Part shown: piece after piece, positions 46,117 through 54,580 of the stretch
Position numbering within the stretch: position 1 is the first letter of the stretch
How the letters are laid out: every line of letters starts with the position of its first letter
NCBI GenBank assembly: GCA_965223355.1
Contig: CBDCWE010000003.1
Span: 2,170,001-2,234,000 of the forward strand
Length of the DNA: 64,000 nucleotides
Reading direction: 5' to 3'
DNA from: Tectiglobus sp965223355
Lineage (GTDB): Bacteria; Pseudomonadota; Alphaproteobacteria; Rhizobiales; Hyphomicrobiaceae
Notes under the pieces: generated by a model
What the model saw: only the letters and a program-made list of their open reading frames with translations
Databases searched by the model: none
Told to the model about the DNA's origin: nothing
Made by a program: the position numbers and the translations under genes

Positions 46117-46294
46117 GGAACCTCTGATCTGGCCACGGGTTTCCAAAGGGCAATGCCCTTTGGCGGGATCGTTAAGGGCCGCGCCCTTAACATATCGCCG
46201 CTTTGCGGCGATCTTTGAGGGGCTTTCAGCCCCTCAAACACCCCGACCAGGGGATGGATCCCCTGGACCCCGGACTTGTTCGGAGGTTTCTTAG
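46117..46294 (+). repeat. Multi-hairpin intergenic repeat, copy 3 (fullest)
   Basis: Five hairpins in a row: CCAAAGGGC, GTTAAGGGC, TCGCCGC, TGAGGGGC and CCAGGGGAT, each with its complement. The outer ends TAAGGAACCTCTG and CGGAGGTTTCTTA form an imperfect inverted repeat. This is the best copy for defining the family. Confidence 0.85.
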
Positions 46295-46303
46295 ACCGTT
46301 GCC

Positions 46304-46909
46304 TTAAACTTTGCGGGCAATGAAGTGGACGAGGTTGCCGACACCTCGATGGCGGCTGCCCTCTCTGAGCCGGAGCCGATCGACGGTGCTCTCGACTACG
46401 GACAGTCCCGTACAAACGGCTGCCAGTTCATCAGCATCGTAGAGCAGGTCGGGATCCGTTGGGCCGAGCGCGGCAGCGGCCGGGCGATCGCGTGCAAAGC
46501 CCTCGACCGCCACCCAGCCGCCAATCGCGAGATGCGCCAGCCCACGGCTGATCGCAGCAGTCCTGACAGCCGACGGACACTGCAGAAAGATCACGAACAG
46601 CGCGTCCCACCGCGCCTCGGCAGGCGGCGACCATGTTGCAAGATCGGCCACGATGCGGTGAACCATCACACCGGCGGTCCGATCCCGTTCGCGTCCCTGA
46701 ACCGTTGCCACCTGCGAGATGTCGATTGCCGTTACCGATAACCCTTGCTGCGCCAGCCAGCGCCCGTTGCGCCCGTCGCCATCGGCCAGGCAAAGTGCAG
46801 AGCGCGCCGCGAAGTCCGCGCGGCTGGCGATTGCGCGAACAAAGTCCGTCGGCTCATCACCAAACAACGGCTCGCCGGCGTCTCGATAGGCTTTGTCCCA
46901 GTCCGGCAT
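46304..46909 (-). CDS. Class I SAM-dependent methyltransferase (TehB-like)
   Basis: A 201-residue protein with the SAM-binding ALCLADGDGRNGRWLA motif, then LSVTAIDIS and a VIFLQCP region. The N-terminus WDKAYRDAGEPLFGDEPTDFV is typical of TehB/thiopurine-type methyltransferases that act on small molecules or metalloids. The substrate is not predictable. It stands alone beside the multi-hairpin repeat. Confidence 0.85.
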   Translation of the reverse strand: MPDWDKAYRDAGEPLFGDEPTDFVRAIASRADFAARSALCLADGDGRNGRWLAQQGLSVTAIDISQVATVQGRERDRTAGVMVHRIVADLATWSPPAEARWDALFVIFLQCPSAVRTAAISRGLAHLAIGGWVAVEGFARDRPAAAALGPTDPDLLYDADELAAVCTGLSVVESTVDRLRLREGSRHRGVGNLVHFIARKV

Positions 46910-47005
46910 CTTGCACTACATCGCCCGTGCCCTATATCGCCTATCGCCCGGTGGCATGGCCGGGTCGGCAGTGATCCGAGTTTGCGCGCCCGCGCGGCCG
47001 ACCGT

Positions 47006-48508
47006 TCAGGCATCCTGGTCGAGGGTGTTTTGCCGGCGCCGTGTCAGCCAGCCCACAATCATCGGCCCGCACAGCCCAAGGACGGAAAGCACCAGGAAGA
47101 AGGCCGCTAACGGTTGCGTCAGGATCAGCCACCATTGGCCGTCGAACATCTTAAGCGAGTTCTGCAAGTTCGTCTCAACCATTTCGCCGAGAATGAGCCC
47201 GATCGCAACCGGCGCCACTGCGAAGCCCAACCGGCGCATAAAGTATCCGACAACGCCGAAAATCAGAACGATCCAGACATCCTGCATCGACTGGTTAAGC
47301 GCGTAGGCACCAATCACCGAAAGCGCAAAGACGATTGGCCAGAGGACGGCCGTCGGCACCAGCGAAACCCGTGCAAACAACTTCGCCGCATAGAGCCCGA
47401 GCGCAAGGAACATGACGTTGGCGACAAGCATCGCCCCAAAGATGGCGTAGACCTTGCCGACCTGCTCGGTGAACAGATAAGGCCCGGGTCTGAGCCCGTG
47501 CACCATGAGGCCGACCAGGATCACCGCCGTTGTGCCACTGCCCGGAATGCCAAGCACCATGGTCGGCACCATGGCACCACCCGTTGCCGCATTGTTGGCC
47601 GCTTCCGCCCCGGCGATCCCCTCGACCGCCCCCTTGCCGAACTCTTCCCTGTTCTTCGACCAGCGCCGGGCCTCCGAGTAGCCGATCATCGACGCCACCG
47701 TAGCCCCTTCAGCCGGCAACACGCCAATGAAGGTGCCAATGCCACATGACCGCAGGATGGTCTTCCAGATCTTCCTGTAGTCGGCCATCGTCGGCAACTG
47801 CACGGCCTTCATCGCCACCGTCTCGACGATCTGGTTCAAGCGGGTCGACTGCACGAGCAGTTCCGACATCGCGAACAACCCGATCATGACCGGCACAAAG
47901 TGCAAACCCTCGTAGAGGTCATAGTTACCGAACATGAAGCGTTCGATGCCGGTCGACTTATCGGCACCGATCGTCGCCAACCAGACGCCGAACAAGCCGC
48001 CGATGAGGTTCTTGACCGCACCGCCGGCGCTGATGCTGGCGAGCATCGACAGGCCGAACAGCGTCAATGCGAAGTACTCCGGCGGCCGGAACTCGTAGGC
48101 CACGCGCGCCAGCAACGGTGCTGCAATGCACAGAGCGATAACCGAAAACAACCCGCCGATCGTGCTCGACACAACCGCAATGCCAAGCGCCCGGCCGGCC
48201 TCGCCGCGCTGCGCCATCGGATACCCGTCGAGGCATGTTGCAGCGGCTGCCGACGTGCCCGGCGTGTTGATCAGGATCGCCGTGATCGAGCCGGCAAACG
48301 TTGCCGAAACATAAATCGTCGCCAGTACCGCGATGGCATGCACGGGATCCATCGTCAGCGTGAACGGCAGCAGCAATGCCGCCCCCGTCGTCGCGCCCAA
48401 TCCCGGCAGCGCGCCAATGATCACGCCGGCAATCGTGGTCAGCAAGATCAGCAGCAGCAGGTAGGGGTCGGTCATCACCGACGCCATGGCGACGATCGCT
48501 TCGCTCAC
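47006..48508 (-). CDS. tctA: Tripartite tricarboxylate transporter, TctA subunit
   Basis: A 500-residue inner-membrane protein with about 10-12 helices and the TctA motifs GALPGLGATTGAALLLPFT and GVLPAEGATVASMIGYSEARR. It is the large channel subunit of the TTT importer, driven by ion gradients. It follows the TctB gene by six bases. The importer substrate is probably a carboxylate or sugar acid; the linked isomerase points to a sugar-derived compound. Confidence 0.95.
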   Translation of the reverse strand: MSEAIVAMASVMTDPYLLLLILLTTIAGVIIGALPGLGATTGAALLLPFTLTMDPVHAIAVLATIYVSATFAGSITAILINTPGTSAAAATCLDGYPMAQRGEAGRALGIAVVSSTIGGLFSVIALCIAAPLLARVAYEFRPPEYFALTLFGLSMLASISAGGAVKNLIGGLFGVWLATIGADKSTGIERFMFGNYDLYEGLHFVPVMIGLFAMSELLVQSTRLNQIVETVAMKAVQLPTMADYRKIWKTILRSCGIGTFIGVLPAEGATVASMIGYSEARRWSKNREEFGKGAVEGIAGAEAANNAATGGAMVPTMVLGIPGSGTTAVILVGLMVHGLRPGPYLFTEQVGKVYAIFGAMLVANVMFLALGLYAAKLFARVSLVPTAVLWPIVFALSVIGAYALNQSMQDVWIVLIFGVVGYFMRRLGFAVAPVAIGLILGEMVETNLQNSLKMFDGQWWLILTQPLAAFFLVLSVLGLCGPMIVGWLTRRRQNTLDQDA

Positions 48509-48514
48509 AGTCGG

Positions 48515-49039
48515 TTACCCGTAATAGAGTTCTGTCAGGACACCGCGCGGAAAGCGGACCTGGAGAACCAGATCGAACAGGAAGAAGATCGAAACCGGCG
48601 TCAGGATCGCAACGAGACCCGCCAACCAATAGCGCCGCTCCCCCCAGACGATGCACATGATGAAGATCACCGTGGCCAGCGCCACGAACATGTCGACATA
48701 GGTGCTGATCGCGTAAAACACCGCCATCAACACCATACTGAGCCAGGTCTGCGGCGTCTGGCGCGGATGCGGCATGCGTTCGCCGCCCACCAGCTGAACG
48801 ATCAGCACCGTATTCAGAACCGCGATCAGCCCCATCAGAAAGATTGGAAACGAGCGCGGCTGCATTGCTTCGCCAATCACGATCGCCGGTGCGGTATCGA
48901 GCTGCAGTGCGAAGTACACCACCACGCCGCAGAACACAAAGATGAGTGCGGGCACCAGCCAGTCGCTGGGCGTAAAGGGCCGCCGTTGATCGGCGACCCC
49001 ATTGTCTGTTTCACGGTCCGCGTCAGTGTCCGAGGCCAT
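48515..49039 (-). CDS. tctB: Tripartite tricarboxylate transporter, TctB subunit
   Basis: A 174-residue small membrane subunit with four predicted helices (about 27-44, 66-86, 103-120 and 128-160). It completes the TTT membrane complex with TctA. The start at 49039 (MASDTDAD) lies ten bases after the TctC stop; an upstream in-frame Met would overlap TctC. Confidence 0.9.
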   Translation of the reverse strand: MASDTDADRETDNGVADQRRPFTPSDWLVPALIFVFCGVVVYFALQLDTAPAIVIGEAMQPRSFPIFLMGLIAVLNTVLIVQLVGGERMPHPRQTPQTWLSMVLMAVFYAISTYVDMFVALATVIFIMCIVWGERRYWLAGLVAILTPVSIFFLFDLVLQVRFPRGVLTELYYG

Positions 49040-49049
49040 CGGCTGCGCC

Positions 49050-50009
49050 TTACTTGAGGCCCATTTCCTTGATGGCCGGCTCAAACTCCTTGATCATCGA
49101 TTTGATCTGAGCGCCCCAGGCCTTGGCGTCGGCCGGCGATGTGCTGTCAAGGCCGGACGCTTCGAGATAGGCCTGGTAAACCTTGTGCTTCATGGCCTTC
49201 ATGAGACCCTTCTCGAGTATCGCAACCTTGGCGGCGTTGGTCTTGGCGTGGGTGACGAAGCCGCGCACCGTCGAGAGTACCACGTCGATACCGAGCTCTT
49301 TGCCGGTCTTGGCCTTCGGGATCGGCTTCATGCGATCCGTACCGAGCACGATCAGCGGACAGATATCGCCGGATTCGACCTGGGCTGCGGCCTCGGACAG
49401 GTTAAGCGTTCCGACATCGACAGCGCCGGCAACAAGCTGGGTCGCCACTTCACCGCCGCCTTTGAACGGAACGATGGTCGGCTGCATTAGCCCGCCCTTC
49501 TTGGCAAAGATGTAAGCCGTAATGTGGTCGATACCGCCAACGTTGGTGGTGCCGAACTTCAGCTTTTCCGCTTTCATGCCGGCGATTAGTTCTTCGCCGG
49601 TCTTATACTTCGACTTCTTACAGTTCACCATCAGGATCTGCGGGTCGTTGGTACCGCGGGCGATGGGCGCCATTTCCTCGACCTTGAGATTGGTCTTGCC
49701 CTTGGCCATCGTGATGGCATGACCAATTGTATAGGTCATGATCGTGTGGCCATCGGCCGGCCGTGACTTGAAATAGTTCATCGCCGCCGCACCGTTGCCG
49801 CCGCGCTTGTTGACGACGACCATATCGCTTTTGAGTACGCGGCGCGCACGCAGCATCATCATGCGCGAGTTGACGTCCGTGCCGCCACCCGCACCGGCGT
49901 GGGTCACCACTTCAATCGTCTTCGACGGAAACTTGTCCTGTGCCAGCGCCGTGACAGCCAATGCCGAAACGCCGGCAACCAGCCCAACACCGAATGTCTT
50001 CAATCTCAT
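49050..50009 (-). CDS. tctC: Tripartite tricarboxylate transporter, TctC binding protein
   Basis: A 319-residue periplasmic substrate-binding protein (Bug family) with a signal peptide (1-23, ending ALA-QD). It has KTIEVVTHAGAGGGTDVNSR, the TNVGGIDHITAYIF region and the VPFKGGGEVATQLVAGAVDVG stretch typical of the family. The first gene of TctC-TctB-TctA. It captures the substrate for the importer. Note the conserved Asp pair in PADGHTIM and GAVDVGTL. Confidence 0.93.
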   Translation of the reverse strand: MRLKTFGVGLVAGVSALAVTALAQDKFPSKTIEVVTHAGAGGGTDVNSRMMMLRARRVLKSDMVVVNKRGGNGAAAMNYFKSRPADGHTIMTYTIGHAITMAKGKTNLKVEEMAPIARGTNDPQILMVNCKKSKYKTGEELIAGMKAEKLKFGTTNVGGIDHITAYIFAKKGGLMQPTIVPFKGGGEVATQLVAGAVDVGTLNLSEAAAQVESGDICPLIVLGTDRMKPIPKAKTGKELGIDVVLSTVRGFVTHAKTNAAKVAILEKGLMKAMKHKVYQAYLEASGLDSTSPADAKAWGAQIKSMIKEFEPAIKEMGLK

Positions 50010-50089
50010 AGGTCATTTCCTCTCGTTTTTGCCATTGATAATCGCCGCTCCCACGCCGGGGAAATCGGCCCCGCCCCATTGCTCCGGCA

Positions 50090-50920
50090 TCAGCCTTCGG
50101 CAACGCCGGCTTCTCGTGCGCGCTCAACCAGATAGTCACGCCCTTCGAGCATTTGTTCGACCGTTCCCCAGCCGCACATGTAGTGACCCTTGAAGCCAGC
50201 CCCTTCGATGCGGCGGAACATGTCCACAAAATCGACGGTGCCGGTGCCGGGATGCATGTGAAGCTCGTACTCACCGTTGTTGTCGGCCACGCGAACTTCA
50301 TCGCATCGATCCATACTCATACCATCGACAAAGCCGGCAATGCCAATCGGATCGTAGTGCGCGTGGTTAATCGTGAACGCCCACTTCAGGTGATCGGACC
50401 TGATCTGATCGAAATACCAGATCGTATCCTCGAGGTTGTCCGGCATGTAATGGACTTCCGCTAGCGGTGGCTCGCTGTTGAGATTTTCGAGCTGCAGCAA
50501 CACGTCGTTTTGCTCGGCATATTCAACAATACGCTTGAGGCGGTCGGCACTCGCCTGTTTGCGAACGGCCTTGCACGAGGTGAAGTGATAACCGCCGTGG
50601 ACCACGATCCACTCGGCGTTGAGCTGCACGGCAAGGTCGACGTAGGCCTTGAGGTAGGCATCCGCCGCGTCGCGCAGGTAGGGCGAAATCTCAGCGACGT
50701 TGACACCGGACAGCGTGTGCAGTCCGAGATGAACGTGATTGGCCTCGCACGCCTCACGCACCGCCGCACAACGCGCGGGATCAAAGGATTCCATCGCATT
50801 GGGCGCGATATCGGTCTGTACGTCGATATAGCGCACACCGTTCGCCGCCGCCAGTTGAATACCCGCTTCAACGGGAACACGGCGCGCCAGGTCGATCCCG
50901 ATCCGGTCACGGAATGACAT
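50090..50920 (-). CDS. Sugar phosphate isomerase/epimerase-like TIM barrel
   Basis: A 277-residue AP-endonuclease-2-type TIM barrel. It has the N-terminal MSFRDRIGIDLARRVPVEAG, an HLGLHTLSG strand, AEWIVVHGGYHF, LLQLENLNSE and a late HMHPGTGTVDF motif; the His, Glu and Asp residues are the likely metal ligands. Relatives isomerise or epimerise sugars and inositols. It precedes tctC by 80 bp in the same direction and so probably acts on the imported compound. The start at 50920 has GGGAG upstream. Confidence 0.85.
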   Translation of the reverse strand: MSFRDRIGIDLARRVPVEAGIQLAAANGVRYIDVQTDIAPNAMESFDPARCAAVREACEANHVHLGLHTLSGVNVAEISPYLRDAADAYLKAYVDLAVQLNAEWIVVHGGYHFTSCKAVRKQASADRLKRIVEYAEQNDVLLQLENLNSEPPLAEVHYMPDNLEDTIWYFDQIRSDHLKWAFTINHAHYDPIGIAGFVDGMSMDRCDEVRVADNNGEYELHMHPGTGTVDFVDMFRRIEGAGFKGHYMCGWGTVEQMLEGRDYLVERAREAGVAEG

Positions 50921-50982
50921 GCAGACTTTACTCCCGGCCTTCCTCCGCAATGCGGGCCTCTTGGCGAACCCGGCATTCGACT

Positions 50983-50999
50983 TTGTATGATGTATACAA
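50983..50999. promoter_or_regulatory. GntR-type operator palindrome
   Basis: TTGTATGATGTATACAA: six-base arms TTGTAT and ATACAA match perfectly across a five-base spacer. It lies 63 bp upstream of the isomerase start. TTGTATACAA-like palindromes are typical of GntR/FCD regulators of sugar-acid catabolism. No GntR gene is in the window. Confidence 0.55.
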
Positions 51000-51086
51000 C
51001 AGATTGTTGATCGGTCAATGGTCAATCATGCCAGGTCTGCGCCGGTCGTGCGCACTGGCGCCGCCTACCTGGTCGTCTGACGTGCT

Positions 51087-51221
51087 AGAGCAACCTGCCT
51101 TTATTCGGAATCGGAACGATCCCGAATAAAGGTAGAAAGTTGCTCGCCTCTAAAGTGGCGATCATCATTGTGCTTTAAGTTGGAACCGCAATAGCGGTTC
51201 CAACTTAAAGCACAATGATCT
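51087..51221 (-). repeat. 135-bp double-hairpin element, copy F
   Basis: Full-length, 135 bp, CTAG at both ends (51085-51088 and 51220-51223). Its right CTAG is shared with a fragment of the family-2 element. Confidence 0.92.
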
Positions 51222-51239
51222 AGTGGTCTCAATCACTAG
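51220..51239. repeat. Family-2 end fragment between two CTAG sites
   Basis: CTAGTGGTCTCAATCACTAG: the terminal bases of the family-2 element at 27024 trapped between CTAG sites, directly joined to copy F. Confidence 0.75.
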
Positions 51240-51641
51240 GCAAATGAGCAGCAGCGCCGTCATCTTGCGGGTCGGACGATGGCTGGCCGAGGCCGCTCCT
51301 GTACTGTAGCTGGCGGTGATCGCGCCGAGGTCGAGGCTCACGCGCGCCAGTGCTGCTCGGGAAGTAGACTTCGGTACTGCAGCTACAATGTCCGTGTTTG
51401 ACACGCGAACACACAAGTGTTTGGGTGACGATATGGCTGTTGCTGCGTCTCTTGGATCGACTGCTGCCGATTGATTGGGCTGCTGCGCTCTTTCCAATCG
51501 CATCCAACGCCGCTCCGAAGTCTGACGCCTTAGAGCGCAATAATGATTGGTGTGAAAAGCGCCGCCCCCATCAAACCGTTGGAGCAAGTCCTTCGCGTTT
51601 TGAATGCGCGTTGCAAGAAATGACGCTTTAAGGAGGCCATC
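51240..51641. other. Intergenic stretch, no supported gene
   Basis: About 400 bp upstream of the DUF502 gene. No family-like frame. Near-repeats GTACTGTAGCT and GTACTGCAGCT occur at about 51300 and 51374; significance unclear. Confidence 0.4.
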
Positions 51642-52322
51642 ATGAGCGAGCGCACGCCCTCGCCGACGTTACTCCAAACTTTCTTACTGGGCCTATTGGC
51701 GCTATTGCCTTTGGCTCTGACCATTGCCGCAGTGATTTGGTCGGCCAATTTGCTCGAGGAGTTCGTCGGCCCCCAAAGTCGCATTGGCGGTCTCTTGACA
51801 AGATTGGGTCTGTCGTTCGTCGACTCAAAAATCGTCGCCTATGTTTGCGGCATACTGCTCGTTGTCGCCGTGATATTCCTTCTGGGTTTTCTGCTTCAGC
51901 GCCGACTCGCGCGGCGTGCACAGCAGGCGATCAATAGTGTCTTCAGGCGGATTCCAATCGTTGGCAAGATTTACGACTTGGCTGATCGATTTGTTGGTGT
52001 TTTCGGGACGAGCGATGATCCCGCACTGAAAAACATGATGCCTGCCTGGTGCTTTTTCGGTGGCGATGGTGGAACTGCAGTATTGGCGCTGCTTCCGAAC
52101 TCAGAACCTATCGAGATTGATGGGCACGAGTATTTCGCGATTCTAGTTCCGTCCGCCCCTGTACCGGTTGGCGGCGGCCTCCTGTTCGTTCCTAAAGATT
52201 GGATCAAGCTAGCTGATACTGGCGTCGAGGGTCTGACCTCGATCTATGTTACGATGGGCGTATCCGCGCCCTCTGTTTTAGGCACCGATCGAGACCGTCC
52301 AGTCCAACAGCCCTCGACCTGA
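51642..52322 (+). CDS. DUF502 family membrane protein
   Basis: A 226-residue protein with two N-terminal membrane helices (about 12-32 and 61-85) and a cytoplasmic or periplasmic beta-rich domain. The family run RIPIVGKIYDLADRFVGVF and PVPVGGGLLFVPKDWI are diagnostic of DUF502. Some plant relatives are linked to chloroplast development; in bacteria the role is unknown. A strong AAGGAGG precedes the ATG. It stands alone. Confidence 0.93.
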   Translation: MSERTPSPTLLQTFLLGLLALLPLALTIAAVIWSANLLEEFVGPQSRIGGLLTRLGLSFVDSKIVAYVCGILLVVAVIFLLGFLLQRRLARRAQQAINSVFRRIPIVGKIYDLADRFVGVFGTSDDPALKNMMPAWCFFGGDGGTAVLALLPNSEPIEIDGHEYFAILVPSAPVPVGGGLLFVPKDWIKLADTGVEGLTSIYVTMGVSAPSVLGTDRDRPVQQPST

Positions 52323-52699
52323 CGATTGCAAGCGCAAGCCGCAAAAAATCGACAAACAGCTGCTGGAACCGCTCCGGGTTTGTCGGAGGCTCCGGCTCTT
52401 GCGAGATTGGAGCTATGACAAAGCAAACCAAGACATTACCAAGATCTGCGCCGGAGGTGCGTGAGCGCGCCCGTGCGCATCACGGCAGCGGTCTCGCCAA
52501 CGCGACGGTTGCAGGCGGCGCCATGGTCGCGCCTCCGTGCAACCGGATATGCTGCCGTAGCTCAAGGGTAGAGCACGCCGTTGTCAAAATGGCCGCGGGA
52601 CCGGTTTTCCTGAATTTTTCGATCTATCCGCGAAAATCCCCCATAGACACAGAGCGATCGAAATGCGAACGGCGCTGGGTTCTCGATTTTCAGAGCGAT
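52323..52699. other. Intergenic stretch with a tRNA-like fragment
   Basis: No protein gene is supported. It holds a tRNA D-arm-like piece at about 52553-52600. Confidence 0.4.
52553..52600 (+). pseudogene. Possible tRNA remnant (D-arm and anticodon-stem-like)
   Basis: TAGCTCAAGGGTAGAGCA is a canonical tRNA D-arm. It is followed by GCCGT-TGTCAAA-ATGGC, which can form an anticodon-like stem-loop, but without U33. There is no T-arm and no matching acceptor strand. It is probably a decayed tRNA or a chance match. Confidence 0.3.
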
Positions 52700-53482
52700 T
52701 TATTGACGAGCGTTGATCGTGACGCCGTGCCAGAATGCTTTCGCGTTCCGCTTTGCCTGATCCTTGGCGTCGTCCCAATCGAAGCTGGCTCCGTTGACTG
52801 CTAAGTGCAGCTTATTGACAACGTCAACCGTCACGTCCAACAACTTCTCTTCGTCGCCGTACTTCGCTTTCCGCATGGGCGACTTCGCATTGTAGAAATG
52901 CGGCGACAGAACGTGCGCAATTTTGGTGTTTCTGTGATCGATGACAGATTTCAGAACATCTCCGTCGATCGTTGCCTTTGTCGCTTTCTTGGCGTCGTCG
53001 ATCCACTCGGAAACCTTGTCCGCATGTTTGTTGGCCGTCGTTTCAAGTTCGCTGCGATACGCCTCGTCAATCTCTGCCTGCATATGTTGGATCGGGATGC
53101 GCGGAGCAGACCGAAACCCGCCCGCCCTAGCGTCAAACGCCTCTTGACGCAATACAGCTTCGACTTGCTTGTCATCGACCAAACACGCGACAGCAGGGAT
53201 ACTGTTACGTGAGTTGACCTCTTTTTCGTTTCGCGCAAGATCCCAAAGCGCACAAAGCCGGGTTAGTTCGTTTTCATGCAGCGATTGCTGTAGCGCTTTG
53301 AAAGCGTGCATCGCATATGATCGCCCTATCTGCGATGCCAGGGTATCAGAATACAGAACGATTTCATTCGTCGCGCGCAAGAGCAGCAAGTGGCGCGTCG
53401 TATCGACAAGACAATCTGTTTTCGATTTCGCTCGAGCAACTCTGTCAGGCGTTGGCATTGGTGGCACCTTAGCTTTTGGCAT
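52700..53482 (-). CDS. HEPN/AbiU2-like protein
   Basis: A 260-residue protein. Residues 40-85 (ASQIGRSYAMHAFKALQQSL) resemble the N-terminal helices of AbiU2-type HEPN domains, and RNTKIAH at 184-190 fits the Rx4-6H motif that forms the RNase active site of HEPN proteins. Relatives include abortive-infection and toxin RNases. The start at 53482 follows GTAGGGGC. Base composition is lower in GC than its neighbours. It stands in a pocket between a tRNA-like fragment and an IS3 relic, which is typical of acquired genes. RNase activity and defence role are inferred; there is no adjacent antitoxin. Confidence 0.6.
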   Translation of the reverse strand: MPKAKVPPMPTPDRVARAKSKTDCLVDTTRHLLLLRATNEIVLYSDTLASQIGRSYAMHAFKALQQSLHENELTRLCALWDLARNEKEVNSRNSIPAVACLVDDKQVEAVLRQEAFDARAGGFRSAPRIPIQHMQAEIDEAYRSELETTANKHADKVSEWIDDAKKATKATIDGDVLKSVIDHRNTKIAHVLSPHFYNAKSPMRKAKYGDEEKLLDVTVDVVNKLHLAVNGASFDWDDAKDQAKRNAKAFWHGVTINARQ

Positions 53483-53692
53483 GCCCCTACGTTACAACGT
53501 GAAATCAGGCGGTTTCGGGATTGCCCACAGCTTCACGTTTCAGCGGCCATCGCCGATGCGGTCTTGGTGGGCGGCTTGTTCGATTTTTTGATGTGCTGAA
53601 CAAGCTTGAGTGTCATCGTTATGAGCCGCTGCCGCTCGCCTTCATCCAACGCGCCGTCTTGCTCTTGCTGCAATTGCGCGGCGATGGTGTCG

Positions 53693-53764
53693 ATCGCGGC
53701 TAAATTCGGCTGCAAGGCCGAGACGCTGAGAAAATGGGTCCGCCAAGCCGAACGCGATCCGAGG
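53693..53764 (+). pseudogene. IS3-family OrfA transposase fragment
   Basis: About 24 codons reading IAAKFGCKAETLRKWVRQ then AERD match the helix-turn-helix of IS3-type OrfA proteins. No start, no OrfB and no terminal repeats are nearby. It is a mobile-element relic. Confidence 0.75.
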
Positions 53765-53854
53765 GTAATACCAGATCATGGGACGTCATTGGCATTCGCG
53801 CAATGCATGTTGGCCGGCACGATGATAGTGTCTCAAAGACAATAGGAGGACACC

Positions 53855-54238
53855 ATGAAGGCATTCAATCCCGACAACGCCCCGAAACCAGGCTCCCATT
53901 ACGCGCAATGTGTCGTTCACGGCGCCAACGCTGAACGGATTGTCGTTTCAGGTCAGGTGGGTATCGCCAGTGACGGTACGATCCGCGACGGTCTCGCGGC
54001 GCAAACGGAGCAATGTTTCAAGAACATTTTCGCCGTCCTGGAGGGCGCCGAGTTCAAGCGCGAGCATCTGGTCAAGATCGTCGCCTACGTCACGCAGCCG
54101 GGCCAGGTCGCCGTCTTCCGCGACGTCCGCGACCGGATGATGGGAGGTCATCTGTGCGCCAGCACCTATCTCGAACTGTCAGGCCTTGCCGCGCCGCAGT
54201 TTCTGGTCGAGATCGAAGCCGAAGCTGTGAAGGAATAG
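53855..54238 (+). CDS. RidA/YjgF family protein
   Basis: A 127-residue RidA-family protein: GANAERIVVSGQVGIASDG, the QTEQCFKNIFAVLEGAEF helix, VKIVAYVT and FLVEIEAEAV. The usual Arg of active RidA (R105 type, in the PxRxx strand) is not obvious here (HLCASTYLEL), so deaminase activity is doubtful. An AGGAGG ribosome-binding site precedes the ATG. It is followed within five bases by the DUF1272 gene, suggesting co-expression. Confidence 0.92.
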   Translation: MKAFNPDNAPKPGSHYAQCVVHGANAERIVVSGQVGIASDGTIRDGLAAQTEQCFKNIFAVLEGAEFKREHLVKIVAYVTQPGQVAVFRDVRDRMMGGHLCASTYLELSGLAAPQFLVEIEAEAVKE

Positions 54239-54242
54239 GGTA

Positions 54243-54494
54243 GTGCTGGTTCTCAAGCCGAACTGCGAGTGCTGCGACAAGGACCTGCCGCCGGATGCCA
54301 ACGATGCCGTCATATGCTCGTTCGAATGCACGTTTTGCGCTGACTGCCGCGACAATCGTCTGCCCGACGGGCGCTGTCCCAACTGCGGCGGCGAGCTCGT
54401 CAGGCGTCCGATCCGGCCGGCCGGCAAGCTGACCAAATTCCCGGCCTCGACCGCGCGGGTGCTCAAGGCGCACGCGGGCTGTGCGGCCGAGTGA
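54243..54494 (+). CDS. DUF1272 zinc-ribbon-like protein
   Basis: An 83-residue protein with seven or more cysteines in paired motifs: CECC, CSFECTFCADC and CPNCGG. The start MLVLKPNCECCDKDLPPD is diagnostic of DUF1272, a small probable zinc-binding family without known function. The start codon is GTG. It is translationally close to the RidA gene upstream. Confidence 0.92.
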   Translation: MLVLKPNCECCDKDLPPDANDAVICSFECTFCADCRDNRLPDGRCPNCGGELVRRPIRPAGKLTKFPASTARVLKAHAGCAAE

Positions 54495-54580
54495 TCACCG
54501 TTTCACGGCGATCGATGAGGGGCTATCCGCCCCTCATACGCGCGACCAGGGGATGATGCCGCGGACCCCAGACCTGTTCG
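54493..54580 (+). repeat. Multi-hairpin intergenic repeat, copy 4, degenerate
   Basis: Starts on the stop codon of the DUF1272 gene. Retains the TGAGGGGC/GCCCCTCA-type hairpin and CCAGGGGATGAT but with several substitutions. Confidence 0.65.

Noticed and set aside
47900..49057. A 385-codon plus-strand frame across tctA and tctB
   Set aside because: It is antisense to two well-recognised transporter genes and reads as His/Arg/Gln-rich low-complexity sequence.
52553..52627. A functional tRNA gene
   Set aside because: Only the D-arm is good. There is no T-arm, no acceptor pairing and no U33, so it is at best a remnant.
53533..53715. A 60-codon leftward frame beside the IS3 fragment
   Set aside because: It partly overlaps the IS3 relic on the other strand, has no ribosome-binding site and no recognisable family.
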